From contig JABYQQ010000007.1 of the NCBI GenBank assembly GCA_022605405.1, positions 1,240,001-1,304,000 of the forward strand: a DNA stretch of 64,000 nt, in the 5' to 3' direction. Made by a program: the position numbers and the translations under genes. Below the pieces are notes generated by a model. The model was given only the letters and a program-made list of their open reading frames with translations. It made no database searches and had not been told where the DNA came from. Positions 44,602 through 55,641 of the stretch are shown in pieces (position 1 is the first letter of the stretch; each line of letters starts with the position of its first letter). Source of the DNA: Earliella scabrosa (taxonomy: Eukaryota > Basidiomycota > Agaricomycetes > Polyporales > Polyporaceae).

Positions 44602-47600
44602 ATGTCCTCGCCGACAGAACTCTATCTGCCTGCAACTCTTCCGTATCCCATCAAGGTCGTCTCTCTCGCCGTCCAGCCCAACGCGGACGTCCAGCGCGGC
44701 TCGCGCCTCCTCGACTACTCCTTCACCCATGTCGTCCCGGATGCGCGCCCCGAGGTTCGCTTCGGCACCTGGGACTGCTCCATCGAGGGCACGCTCACCA
44801 AATGGTCTTTCAGCAAGGGCGACACCATCTCCGAACGTCGCGCGCGCGAGACCCCCGCGGTCCACATCCTCGAGCCCTGCAAACATGGCGTCCAGCTCGG
44901 CGGACTCTGTTGTCTTTGTGGGAAGGACATGACAAGGTTCGTACCGCATACACGCTCCCAATCCAACGCACTCGCTTCATCTGCGCTCGTGCTGCCCCAG
45001 CTTTGACTATACCGGCTTCTCGGACGCGTCCCGTGCCTCCATCCAGATGACCCACCTCGCGAACGGACCCACCGTCTCCCTGGAAGAAGCACAGCGCATA
45101 GAGCAGGAGACCGCCCAGCACCTCTTCCGTTCCCGCAAGCTCTCCCTTATCGTCGATCTCGATCAGACCATCGTCCATGCGACCGTCGACCCGACCGTGG
45201 GGGAGTGGATAACCGAGGGCGAAGCTTGGGAGGCGCGCCAGGCGAAGAAGGCCGCCAAGGACAAGGCCGCCACAGAAGGGGGCGAAGGAGTTGCCACAGA
45301 GCAGGGCGGCGAGGCTGCCGGGGAGCAGGGCGGTAGCGAGGAACACACGGGAGAGGAGGGTACTGGAGAGAAGGGCAAGGCAGTGGATGCCAACACAGAG
45401 GATGAGGTGAATCCGAACTGGGAAGCCCTCAAAGACGTCAAGAAGTTCAGACTTGGGCCGGAGGCGCTCGGTCAACCGCATCAGCGGCACAAGGGCAGGA
45501 CAAAGGAGAACCACATAGAGCAGGAGGGCTGCATGTACTACATCAAGCCCCGGTGCGTACGCGCCACATACGTCCGTGCTCCCGAGGTGTATGCTGACGC
45601 TAAACCAGCCCCGGCCTCATGGAGTTCCTGCACTCGCTGTCGACCAAGTATGAGATGCACGTTTATACGATGGGTACGCGTGCTTACGCAGAGGAAGTCT
45701 GTGCCGCCATCGACCCTGGCGGCAAGATCTTCGGTAACCGCATACTCAGTCGAGATGAGAGTGGCAGTGAGCGCCGCGTTTTCTCTGCACCTCGGCTGTC
45801 GCGCTAACGTACTGGTACGAGGTCTTACGCAGAAGAGCTTGCAGAGGCTCTTTCCCTGCGACCAGTCGATGGTCGTGATCATTGATGACCGCGCGGATGT
45901 GTGGGAGTGGAGCCCAAACCTGGTCAAGGTCATCCCCTGTAAGCCCACTGGTTACGGTTCGGCTTCCTAACGCTGATTGGCGTGCTTCACATAGACGACT
46001 TCTTCGTTGGGATCGGCGATATCAACTCTGCGTTCCTGCCCAAGATACAACCTCTCGCACCTGTCATCCCTCCGCCCATGACTGCCGATCCGGACGGACC
46101 CGAACCGACTGTGGCTGAACCCGACGCTGAGGATGACGACGATTCCGACCTGGAAGACGATCTACTGGACTCCGAGGCGCCTTCGTCACCAGCAGGGGAG
46201 AACGATCTTGCGGAGCTGGAGAAGGACGAGATGCTCACGCGCAACACTCTTGCCCTCGAAGCGCAATTCGAGGAACGCCCTCTGGCGAAGGAGCAGGAGA
46301 AGCTGCAGAAGACAGCTGAGGAGGCGACGGACAAGACTGAGCAGAATCCATCTGCGGCTGAGCCTCCACAGAATGGCGATGCGCCGTCTGATGCTGAGCA
46401 GAAGAAGGAGAAGCCAGTGCGCAAGGCATTACTCAAGAACGACGACACGGAGCTTGAGAGGGTCAAGAAGGTGCGTCGTGGTCTGCTGTGCTCTGAGTGC
46501 TGTGATCCAACTGTTGCCGAAGATCCTCGACCTCGTTCACGAGCGCTTCTATGCTGCCTACGACGCCCGGAGATCCGAAGACGAGCAGAAACCGTCAAAG
46601 AAGAAACAGGGCAAGCGGCCGGAGATCGAGTACGATGTCCGGGTACGTCAGAGTTGGCCTACGCCACCTCGAAACATGCACGCTGACACAATCCAGATGA
46701 TCATTCCGCGCATGCGACAAGCCACGCTCGCTGGCTGCCATATACTCTTCTCGGCTATCGTTCCGGTCGGTGTCGCGCCAGAGACCATGGAGATCTGGAA
46801 GACGGCTACTGCCTTTGGCGCGACATGCCACACTGAGCTCTCGTCGATCATCACACATGTTGTGACAGCCCAGGTATGCTTTTTCTACACGCTTTCCTCC
46901 CCACATGCTCAACGGGTGCCCTTCTAGCCTGGCACGCAGAAGGTCTACTTCGCGCGCAAAAACCACCCAGGGATCAAGATCGTCTGGGTGCGGTGGCTGA
47001 ACGACTCGCTCGCGCTCTGGGAGCGGCAGGATGAGGGCCCGTATCTGGTCGAGCCGCCACCGAGTGGCGCAGGCGGCGGCGGCGCGGCGCTTGCGAGTCC
47101 TCCTTCGGATCCTCACCAGATTAGTTCTGACCCGGAGCCGGACGCAGATGACTGGGACGAGCTCCTCGCGGGCGGGCGGGCCCTCGGTGCGCTTGGTGTC
47201 GAGGGCCCCGCCGGCGAGGGGGCAGGCGGAGAGGGCGAGAACCTCGCGCTGGATGAGGTCGACTGGGACGCGATCAACAACGAGGTCGAGGCGGCCATGA
47301 ACGAGAGTGACGATGATGGGGACGGAGACGGGGATGGAGATGGGGACGGCGCCAGTGTGCGGAGCGGCATGTCGGAGGACGAGTCGTGGACGGACGAGAC
47401 GAACAGCATCATCAGGTGAGAGGCCTACTCGTTTTGCTGATAGGGCTGGTCGTGACGCGGTCCGTGCGGTTGTAGCAGCACCACTTCGTCGCCGCGGGGG
47501 AAGCGGAAACGTGTCCGGAGCCTCACTCCGTCGGACATCGCCTCGCTGAACGGTGCGGATGCGGACGTGCTCCGGTCCCCACTTGCGAAGCGCAAGAAGC

Positions 47601-47839
47601 TCGCCGCGGACCGGTCAGGCGCGTCGCGGCTCAAGGAGGCGTTTACGGCGGATCAGCTGCGTGCGAAATCGAAGGGTAGAGACGACGACGACGGCAGCAA
47701 TCGGAGCCAGCGGTCATCGCCGATTAATGGTGGGGTGGACGAGGAGGACGAGGATGGCGAAGATGAGGACGGGAGCGAGTACAACATGATGGACGACGAC
47801 GACTTCTTAGCCCGCGAACTTGAGGCGGAGTGGGGATAG
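44602..47839 (+). CDS. FCP1: RNA polymerase II CTD phosphatase FCP1
   Basis: Nuclear aspartate-based phosphatase that removes phosphate from the polymerase II C-terminal domain and allows recycling. It starts MSSPTELYLPATLPYPIKVV. The N-terminal part has HILEPCKHGVQLGGLCCLCGK, a conserved Cys-rich block of the family. The catalytic FCPH domain opens with LSLIVDLDQTIVHATVDPTV (DxDxT) and goes on PGLMEFLHSLSTKYEMHVYT, GTRAYAEEVCAAIDPGGKIF, RDESGS and MVVIIDDRADVW (second Asp pair). A Glu/Gly/Lys-rich insert of about 75 residues separates the DxDxT strand from the rest. After an acidic linker, a BRCT domain runs from ATLAGCHILFSAIVPVGV to GIKIVWVRWLNDSLALWER. The tail is acidic (DDGDGDGDGDG; EDEDGEDEDGSEYN). 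About seven introns. Confidence 0.94.
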
Positions 47840-48171
47840 CGATTGTGTACATGGGGGCTGATGTCGTGTCCTTCTGGGTTCCGTTGGTGCGCTTTCGTTG
47901 TCCGTCCCGTCTGTCTGCTGTGAATCACCTGATTGTTTGTTCCTAGTTGAGTAGTAGTAGTAGTATAACGGCATATATTGATGTCTGTGTAACTATGTAT
48001 CATACGTATACGATGGCTCATCTCACAATCCTATACCTCTTCATAACGACTCCATGAATTCACAGAGTGAGAACCTGAAGATGGAAGCCATCAAATTGAT
48101 CTGTCGCGCCATCAAATATGGCACGATATCGATCGTTCGAACTCCAACTTTGACGGAATCTTCGACCCACG
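47840..48171. other. FCP1 3' flank with a short gta microsatellite
   Basis: About 330 bp before SDR2. Contains five gta units at 47951-47965. The promoter of SDR2 must lie here; no TATA box is obvious. Confidence 0.4.
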
Positions 48172-49216
48172 ATGTCCGCTGCAGAGTGCAGCAAGGTGGT
48201 AGTGCTCGTTACCGGATGCTCAAAGGGTGGCATTGGCTTCGCGTTGTACGCAACATCTTTCATTGTTCTCCAGTCAAACGACTCTATTGACACGCTTCGA
48301 TTGTCCAGGTGTGAGGCATTTGCCTCCAAAAAAGGCTGCATCGTCTATGCGACCGCTCGCAGAATTGAAGCAATGAGGGGCTTCACTCAGAACAACATCC
48401 GCACACTCGCGTTGGATGTAACTAATGACGACAACGTGAGGGAGGTCGTCCAGACCATCGTCGATGCAGAAGGGCAGATCGACATCCTCGTCAACAACGC
48501 GGGCATCAGCAACACCGGTATCCTTCTGTCGATCTTCACGGTTTACAAGGGACAGAGGTCGACTGACGCAATTGTAGGGGCACTCCTGGACGTCGACATG
48601 CAAGACATCCTTCGCGTCTACGACACGAACGTCTTTGCTGTCATACGGATGGCGAAGGCCGTGATACCATACATGGCATCCCATCAACGGGGCACCATCG
48701 TCAACATCAGCTCCATCGACGGCGAGATGTAGGTCCTCAGGCTCATTGGCACAGTCCGTAGCTCTGACGCACTGATACATGTCCAGACCCGTTCCATGGG
48801 GCGGCGCATACTGCTCAAGCAAAGCCGCGGTCCACTCGCTCACCGACACGCTGTACATGGAATGCACGCCCTTCAACATCAACGTCGTCCTCGTCGCCCC
48901 GGGGGACATCAAGTCGAACATCGCAGCGAACCAGGAACAGCGCATCAATCTCCCGCCGGGTAGCCTCTACTCGGACTACGTCGACTCCCTCCTCCGGAAG
49001 CTGAACGCTAGCCAGGGCAACCCGACACCCGCACATAAGTTCGCGCGGGGCGTGGTGAGCGCTATCATGGCGGCGCGTCCTCCGCGGTACTTGCGCCTCG
49101 GAGCGATGCCTATGGTATATCGGTTCCTCAACTGGCTCCCGAGGGGGTGGATATTGCGGCACTTCTGGGAGACGAAGGCCGAGGTACCGAGGAGAGCTGC
49201 CCTGAAGACGAAGTAG
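48172..49216 (+). CDS. Short-chain dehydrogenase 2, AYR1-like
   Basis: Classical SDR starting MSAAECSKVVVLVTGCSKGG. The cofactor loop is TGCSKGGIG. Exon 2 has KGCIVYATARRIEAMRGF, LALDVTNDDNVREVVQ and DILVNNAGISNT. Then come LRVYDTNVFAVIRMAKAVIP and the Ser-bearing strand GTIVNISSIDGEM. The active site is AYCSSKAAVHSLTDTLYMEC, and TPFNINVVLVAPGDIKSNIA follows. The C-terminal half ends YRFLNWLPRGWILRHFWETK, a hydrophobic-basic tail shared by all five copies. Three to four introns at the same places as SDR1. First of four tandem plus-strand copies. Confidence 0.9.
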
Positions 49217-49438
49217 GGACTGGCGTGGTATTACGCTCCGAGAGGCATACCTTAATCTGCAGTGACTTTGTTCCGCTCTGGCTGCTTAACTCGGTCGCGC
49301 TGGCATCCGAAACAGCCTTAGAGAGTTCACCTCACACCGTGGGCAGGTTTGAGTCAGCAATCTCTCACCAGCGACGCCGCACTGGCGTTCCTTGCACGAA
49401 ACCGTGCTCTTGTAGCCCTCCCTCACTGCGCTGACAGG

Positions 49439-50457
49439 ATGACTGGCCAAGTGATACTTGTGACTGGATGCTCAGCCGGCGGGATCGGTTTCTCGCTGTG
49501 AGTGCTCAAGGCCGTAAATATTTATCCAATTGATCGCCCATATAATCCACTGCCAGCTGTGAGGAGTTTGCATCGAAGGGATGCACCGTGTACGCGACCG
49601 CGCGCAAGATTGAATCCATGCAAGGATTTCGCTCGGACCGCATACGCAAGCTCGTGCTGGATGTCACATGTGAAGATCAGATCAGGAACGTTGTTCAGAC
49701 GATTATGGAGAAAGAGGGCCGGATTGACGTACTGGTGAACAACGCAGGGGTGGGAAACACAGGTGAGCGTGGTCTGAATCGCATGACTGGTATCGTGTCC
49801 GACCCGCCTACTCCGGTCAGGACCTGTGATCGACATCCCAATGAGCGATGTCCAGCGCACGTACGAGGCCAATGTTTTCTCCGTCGTCCGTATGGCCAAA
49901 GCCGTTATACCCCACATGGCAGCGCGAGGAAGAGGGACAGTCGTTGTGATAGGGTCGATCTATGCTGAATTGTGCGTCAACATGAGGCTATAGTCTCGTA
50001 CGGGAGGCGGCTCACATTGAATGGTCGTAGGTCCATACCTTGGAACGGCATCTACAGCTCTAGCAAGGCCGCGGTGCACTCTATTACCGATACACTCTAC
50101 ATGGAGTGCATGCCGCTCGGGATCGACGTCGTGCTGGTCTCCCCTGGTGGCGTCAAGTCCAACATCGCAGTCAACCAAGGCCCGGATATACGACTTCCTC
50201 CCGGCAGTCTATACTCTTCCTATATCTCGTCAATCCGGCAAAAACAGCACGCTGGTCAGGCCAACGACCCTATGACCACAGACCTGTTCGCTAGGACAGT
50301 AGTCGACGAATTGCTCGTGCCCCGACCTCCGAGATACTTGACGCTTGGGACTGGATCCTTGACAAGTCGGATCCTGGGATGGATCCCGAAGGGTTGGGTT
50401 TTGCGCTATATGTGGCGTGTGTGGGGCAAGGATGGAGGGCGCAGTAAACGAGATTGA
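49439..50457 (+). CDS. Short-chain dehydrogenase 3, AYR1-like
   Basis: Starts MTGQVILVTGCSAGGIGFSL, shorter at the N-terminus than its neighbours. It then has GCTVYATARKIESMQGF, LVLDVTCEDQIRNVVQTIM, DVLVNNAGVGNT, VQRTYEANVFSVVRMAKAV and GTVVVIGSIYAEL (Ser kept, but VVV where others have IVN). The active site is GIYSSSKAAVHSITDTLYME. MPLGIDVVLVSPGGVKSNIA replaces the usual TPFN stretch. The tail is GWIPKGWVLRYMWRVWGK. The gap to SDR2 is only about 220 bp, the tightest in the cluster. All motifs for catalysis remain. Confidence 0.9.
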
Positions 50458-51422
50458 GGTCAATGAATGTATCCATACGGCCCTTGCTAGTGGTCCGCGA
50501 GACGCGAGGGTCGGGAGGTCGATCCTTTGCCTCTCTCCGCGTGACTGTAAGGGAGAAATAACGTTATCATAGAATGTCCCCATCGCAAGGGATCGCTCAC
50601 AGGCGGAGACTGTGATCAGGGGGCCGCAGGGAGTCTCAAGAGTTCATTATCCCGGGGGCGAATACTCTCACATGCCATGGATCCTACTGAGCGCCGATCG
50701 ATTCTCAAAACATCTCGAACCATTGAAAACAACGGACTTGAGAATGCTCCAGAGACGTCCATGGCGATGTAGACTCGCCCAGCTGAATGCGCTGATAGGG
50801 TTCGCGATGCCGCCTGCCAACTGTCATGAGTAATCCTGTACGAGTGGTCTTACAAACGGCGAACCCACCGCAAGTGCCTTGGGGCCGCTCCTTGGTATCA
50901 TTGTCCACAGCACATCTGGCAAATGTTCTTGAGCTTCTCCAACGCCCTGTCTGATTGCAGATGTGGCATATGCTTCTTACCTGTCACAGCGTTAGGTCAT
51001 TCAACCGGCAAGAAGTTCGGACGGGCGCAGTGCGGTGTAAGTATCAAGGGGCCAGTGCCTCTCAGAGCTCGTACTCTTGATCTCCGGTAGCGACTGCACA
51101 GACGTAAATATGATTGAGAGCAAGGACACAACCTCGTACTTGTGCACGGGCCGCTACTACTAGTGGGTGGCCATCAAATATGCAACCAGTCCGAGAGACG
51201 CCGGCGTGTGGAAGGCCGTTGCGCGCGGCTTACATTCACAAACTGTATGTGGATGTGCGACGCGGAGGACTATTCCCATCCTCTCAGCTTCCATGCCAGA
51301 TGGCGTCAATCCTCTCACGAAGAAGCATCTGCCTCGGGCCCGCACCTTGCTTTAAAAACCCTCCTGCCCTCATCAACCGCTCGGCCTGACCATTCTCAGC
51401 TTCAAGTTGTGGATCCGTCATC
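50458..51422. other. SDR3-SDR4 spacer with a TATA-like element
   Basis: About 965 bp, the largest gap inside the SDR array. A tttaaaa element at 51351-51357 lies 72 bp before the SDR4 ATG. Short open frames here show no domain. The spacer is large enough to have once held another copy, but I see no SDR motif in it. Confidence 0.4.
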
Positions 51423-52421
51423 ATGTCGACCAGCAAGACTGTCGTCCTCATCACCGGCTGTTCCAAGGGCGGGTGTGGCTTCGCATTGTATGTTTTCTCA
51501 GTCCTCGCTAGCTATCGCCATTGATTGGGTCTTTCGTTCAGAGCTGAGGAGTTCGCATCGCAAGGATGCATCGTCTATGCCACCAGTCGACACCTGGAGT
51601 CCATGGACGACTTGAAGCACGAGAACATTCACAAACTTCCTCTAGACGTGACGAAGGACGACAGTGTCAAGGACGTCGTGCGGATTATCATCGAGAAGGA
51701 GGGTCAGATAGACATCCTCTATAACAATGCCGGCATGTCAGGAACAGGTGAGCACTCGTCTATCTTTTGTGGCCACTCGCTGTGCTCAACGAGAGACGTG
51801 CGTAGCTCCGCTCATCGATTTCAGTATGGAGGAGATCATGCAGACCTTTGACACGAACATCTTTGGAATGATCCGGACGGCCAAGGCGGTCATTCCGCAC
51901 ATGGCTTCTCGAAAGAAAGGCACCATCGTCAACGTCGGCTCAGTCACCGCCCATATGTAAGTCGCCACAGCTTCCACGGCTTATACAGAAGAGCTCACTA
52001 CCTCTACAGTCCCATCCCATGGAGTGGTGCCTACTGCGCTAGTAAAGCGGCAGTCCACTCAGTCACCGAGACCCTCCAGATGGAGTGCACTCCGTTCAAC
52101 ATCCACGTTGTCCTATTGGCGCCCGGTGGTGTCAAATCCAACATCGTCTCAAACCAGCTCCCGCGCATCAACATCCCGGATAACACCCTCTGGAGTGCAT
52201 ACAAGCCTGCTATTCTCAAGAAGCTAGAGCTCGTTCAGGAGAACAAGCCCACACCAGCCGACGTCTTCTCGCGGCAGGTCGTGAGGGCCGTCTTGAAGCC
52301 AAACCCACCCCGATACCTGACGCTCGCGAAGACGTCAGGGCTATATCGAGTTCTTCAGTGGCTTCCTCGTGGGCTAGTCCTAGGGTTCCTATGGAAGAAG
52401 ATTGGCGAGAACAAGATTTGA
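51423..52421 (+). CDS. Short-chain dehydrogenase 4, AYR1-like
   Basis: Starts MSTSKTVVLITGCSKGGCGF; the cofactor loop has Cys where the others have Ile (TGCSKGGCG). Next come GCIVYATSRHLESMDDL, LDVTKDDSVKDVVRIII, DILYNNAGMSGT (Tyr in place of Val before NNAG), MQTFDTNIFGMIRTAKAVIP and GTIVNVGSVTAHM. The active site is AYCASKAAVHSVTETLQMEC. TPFNIHVVLLAPGGVKSNIV follows and the C-terminus is YRVLQWLPRGLVLGFLWKK. Intron positions match the family. Its substitutions near the cofactor and the catalytic pocket make it the most distinct of the first four copies. Confidence 0.9.
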
Positions 52422-53001
52422 TAGCTCTAGGTTCGAACGACTCATCAGTGTATGTGTATACTATCTACGTGTGCGTGTGCGTCTCACGTAGCTGTTGACC
52501 AGCTTCCCCACAATATGACGTGCTCCCTGCTTGCTCCGTCTGCATCTGCAATTTGAATTTGACTTTCCAGAATCGGCCCCGACTCCGCCTGCGGGCGTCT
52601 GGGTGTCGGTAGTTGGCCGCCTGGCGGTAGTTTGGTCTCCTATCCTCCGCTCCCCACCACGGCCATCTCACGCACGAGACCACGGCAGCCATATTGCTTC
52701 TGTATCCCATGCGCCGTAGTGTCTCCTTGTGAGGTGTGTACTATTGGTGGCATCTTTGTGTACGCATGATTTCCACGTCCAACCCGTCCGAACCTCCTCC
52801 TGTCGGGGTCGGAGTCGCATCGTTTTGACTGTTTACAAATCGAAGATTGCGGTTTCAAGCACCGTACCTGATGATCAAGCAACATATGCGCTGACACAGA
52901 CGTTCGGCAGGACGGGGGCGGCGTATGTACTTATAGTGCGCACAGTGACGCCGTCCGTACATCTCAACCTTCCGTCGACAATCTCCTCAGACTGACAACC
53001 A
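52422..53001. other. SDR4-SDR5 spacer
   Basis: About 580 bp. Near 52607-52635 the sequence holds a close direct repeat (ggtagttggc and ggtagtttgg). Otherwise nothing I can name. It carries the SDR5 promoter. Confidence 0.35.
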
Positions 53002-54046
53002 ATGTTGGATTCAGCTTTTCCGAAGGTAGTTCTTATCACCGGATGCTCAGATGGCGGCATTGGATCCGCACTGTAAGTGACTTCACGCATCTGTGTCCGC
53101 TTCAGGTTCAACCCCAAATTCATGACGACATACAGGGCCACTGAGTTCGCCTCGAAGGGGTGCAAGGTGTATGCTACCTCACGGCGGCTGGAGAGCATGC
53201 AAGAGCTCACGCACTCCAACATCGAACGTGTTCCGATGGACGTGACAGACGATGCCAGCGTCCAAGCTGCCGTCGGCCAAATCGTGCAGAAGGAGGGTCG
53301 CATCGACATTCTTGTGAATAACGCCGGGATGACATGTTCAGGTACGTCTACGAACCCCTTATGTATGGGCTACAGAAAGATTGATAGAGACGTGATTCGT
53401 AGGCCCGGTTATTGACATAAACATGGATCGCATTCAGCAAACGTTCGACACCAACGTCTTTGGGATGATTCGGACATGCCGAGCAGTCATCCCTCACATG
53501 GCAGCTCGGAAGTCCGGCGCTATCATCAACATCGGCTCCTTGGTGGGCGAGTTGTACGTCCCTGATGCCTTCCTCTCTCGTCGGTTGCTAACGCTATCGA
53601 TCAACGACAACAGCCCGAGTCCCTTTGCCGGCATATACTCCGCGTCGAAAGCAGCGCTGCACTCCCTTAGCGACGCGCTGTACATGGAATGCACGCCTTT
53701 CAACATCTCCGTCGTGCTCATCACCTCTGGCGGCGCGCGTTCGAACATCATCAAGAACATGAACGAGCACTGGACCGTACCGTCGACCACGCTCTACACG
53801 GATTACATAGATGTCATCCGCGACATGTTCGACCCCGTGCACGCGCTGAAGGTGACTCCAATCGACGAGTACGCACGCGAGCTGGTCGCGAGGACGCTCA
53901 AGTCGAGTCCGCCGCGGCACATTGTGATGGGATATGGGACTACGCTGTTCAACTTTTTGAAGTGGCTGCCCAGGGGCTTCTTGTATCGCCTGCTGTGGGA
54001 CCGTAACGTAGAGAAGCGTAGGGTTGAGCTCGCCAAGAGCAAATAA
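53002..54046 (+). CDS. Short-chain dehydrogenase 5, AYR1-like
   Basis: Starts MLDSAFPKVVLITGCSDGGI, with loop TGCSDGGIG. Further blocks: GCKVYATSRRLESMQEL, VPMDVTDDASVQAAVGQIV, DILVNNAGMTCS, QQTFDTNVFGMIRTCRAVIP and GAIINIGSLVGEL. The active site is GIYSASKAALHSLSDALYME. TPFNISVVLITSGGARSNII has SGGAR where the others have PGG(V/I)K, so a conserved Lys-to-Arg and a lost Pro mark this copy. The tail is LKWLPRGFLYRLLWDRN. Intron plan as in the others. End of the SDR array. Confidence 0.9.
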
Positions 54047-54600
54047 GTGGTGATAGTTCTTGTATCCACACCTGACTGCTTTGGGGCAGTGAGATGGCAG
54101 AGAAACGTTGGGCGGAGCAAAGACCCAAAAGTACTATATTCCATGTCAATGAGTTGCGCTCAGGCACTGCAACGGACGCATCCTTTCCTCCACCCGGAAA
54201 CCTTCGAGAAACGGTGAGCTTGCTCAGTTTCAGTAGCTGCGCAGGGTTAGGTTTAGACAATCAGGTAAGCCTGATTAACCTGCGCTGAAAACGTATCGGA
54301 AGCCTTTCATGGCAGGTATAAGAGGCTTATCTGCGATCGTGAAACTTTTACTTTTGCTTATCCGATTCTTGTGAGCATGCTAACTCGCGAAACGATGCGA
54401 TCTTTGCAGTGAGGACTTGTACCCGACCGAACCATGACGCGTGACGAACCACGATACCTTCCATTTCGGTCATGTCCCGAACACCAAGCGTCCAGTATAC
54501 GGACGCGTCCGCGGCGCTTGTCCCAAACGCGGCTCTCTCTCCGTTCACCTCGCCCTCCTTCCTCCATCCGTTCTCTCTGGTCGCTGGTGCCCCTCTCAAC
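54047..54600. other. Spacer and 5' leader of the myosin light chain gene
   Basis: About 550 bp. The light-chain frame is open back to an ATG at 54472, which could add 43 residues rich in Ser, Pro and Ala. No other gene seen. Confidence 0.35.
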
Positions 54601-55418
54601 ATGTCTCGCTATCCCTACGGTCTCTCACCAGACATCACACCAACAAGCACGCCAACCAAGCTCACCAAGGCGCAGAAGTCGCGCGCACGCCGCGAGCCCT
54701 CGGGCGTGTTCTCCCTGTTCTCCCCACCCCAGATCCAGCAGTTCCGGGAGGCATTCTCCCTCATCGACCACGACGGGGACGGGATAGTGAACGAGCAGGA
54801 CCTTAAGCACATATTTGCGTCGCTTGGTGCGTACCATCTTTCCCTCAGAGGCTGATCCCGAGCCACTGAAGCAATCCCGCCCTACATCCCTCGTCTAAAT
54901 GCCATGCCTTTCCTCCTGCCGACGACATATCTAGGCATCACCCCATCACGCTCAACACTCGACCAGCTGCTGGCCGACCGCCCCGGCGACCGACGCGGGA
55001 GCCTCGGAGGCGGGGCACATTCGCGCGGCGCATCCGACGACGGTGGTGGCTCAGACCGCGGGATCACCTTCCCGATGTTCCTCACCATGATGGGCGAGCA
55101 CTTATACGACTTCGACGCCGAGTCGGAGCTGCTCGCTGCGTTTGAGTGCTTCGACGAGGGCGACACGGGCTTTGTGAAGTGTGACGAGATCCGGAAGTGG
55201 CTCGGGGATGTCGGGGAGAGGATGGACGAGCACGAGGTGAGTGCCATCCTTCTTGAGCGGTCCTTTGCATGTTTGGGGAGAAGACATGGGGTGCTCATGG
55301 GTTCGGACAGATCGACAAGCTGCTGAAAGGTCCGTTCACGAGGAATGGGCAGTTCAACTACAGAGAGTGGGTCAAGGTGCTAAGAATCAATACGGATGCT
55401 GAAGAACCCGAGACATGA
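54601..55418 (+). CDS. Myosin regulatory light chain (EF-hand protein)
   Basis: Binds the neck of a class II or similar myosin and regulates contractile-ring activity. It starts MSRYPYGLSPDITPTSTPTK, and a basic stretch KAQKSRARREPSGVF holds a likely phospho-site Ser before the first EF-hand. EF-hand 1 is FSLIDHDGDGIVNEQDL with all calcium ligands (D-x-D-x-D). The second half has ITPSRSTLDQLLAD, a Gly/Ser-rich insert of about 20 residues (RRGSLGGGAHSRGASDDGG), and TFPMFLTMMGEHLYDFDAES. A degenerate hand LAAFECFDEGDTGFVKCDEI and KGPFTRNGQFNYREWVKVL follow. Three introns (after IFASL, after DEHE, and one inside). The upstream ATG at 54472 is an alternative start. Confidence 0.88.
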
Positions 55419-55641
55419 TCGCGTGGCTGCTTGTGCACTGGACGATGTATGATATACTTGTATCCCTCACTCATGATGTCTCACGAACTATACCCTGACT
55501 ATCACACTGGATGTCTCGGCGTGCCGACCTTCCACAGGATTCAAGAAATTGCTTCGGAACAGCACATTCATACAGTGTACAATACAATGCAGTGAGCTTC
55601 GTTGATCTCTTTCTCATCGCGTCTTCGTACCGGGTGCGGTC

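Noticed and set aside
50458..51422. Possible lost SDR copy in the largest gap of the array
   Set aside because: No TGCSxGG, NNAG or YxxxK motif found in any frame.
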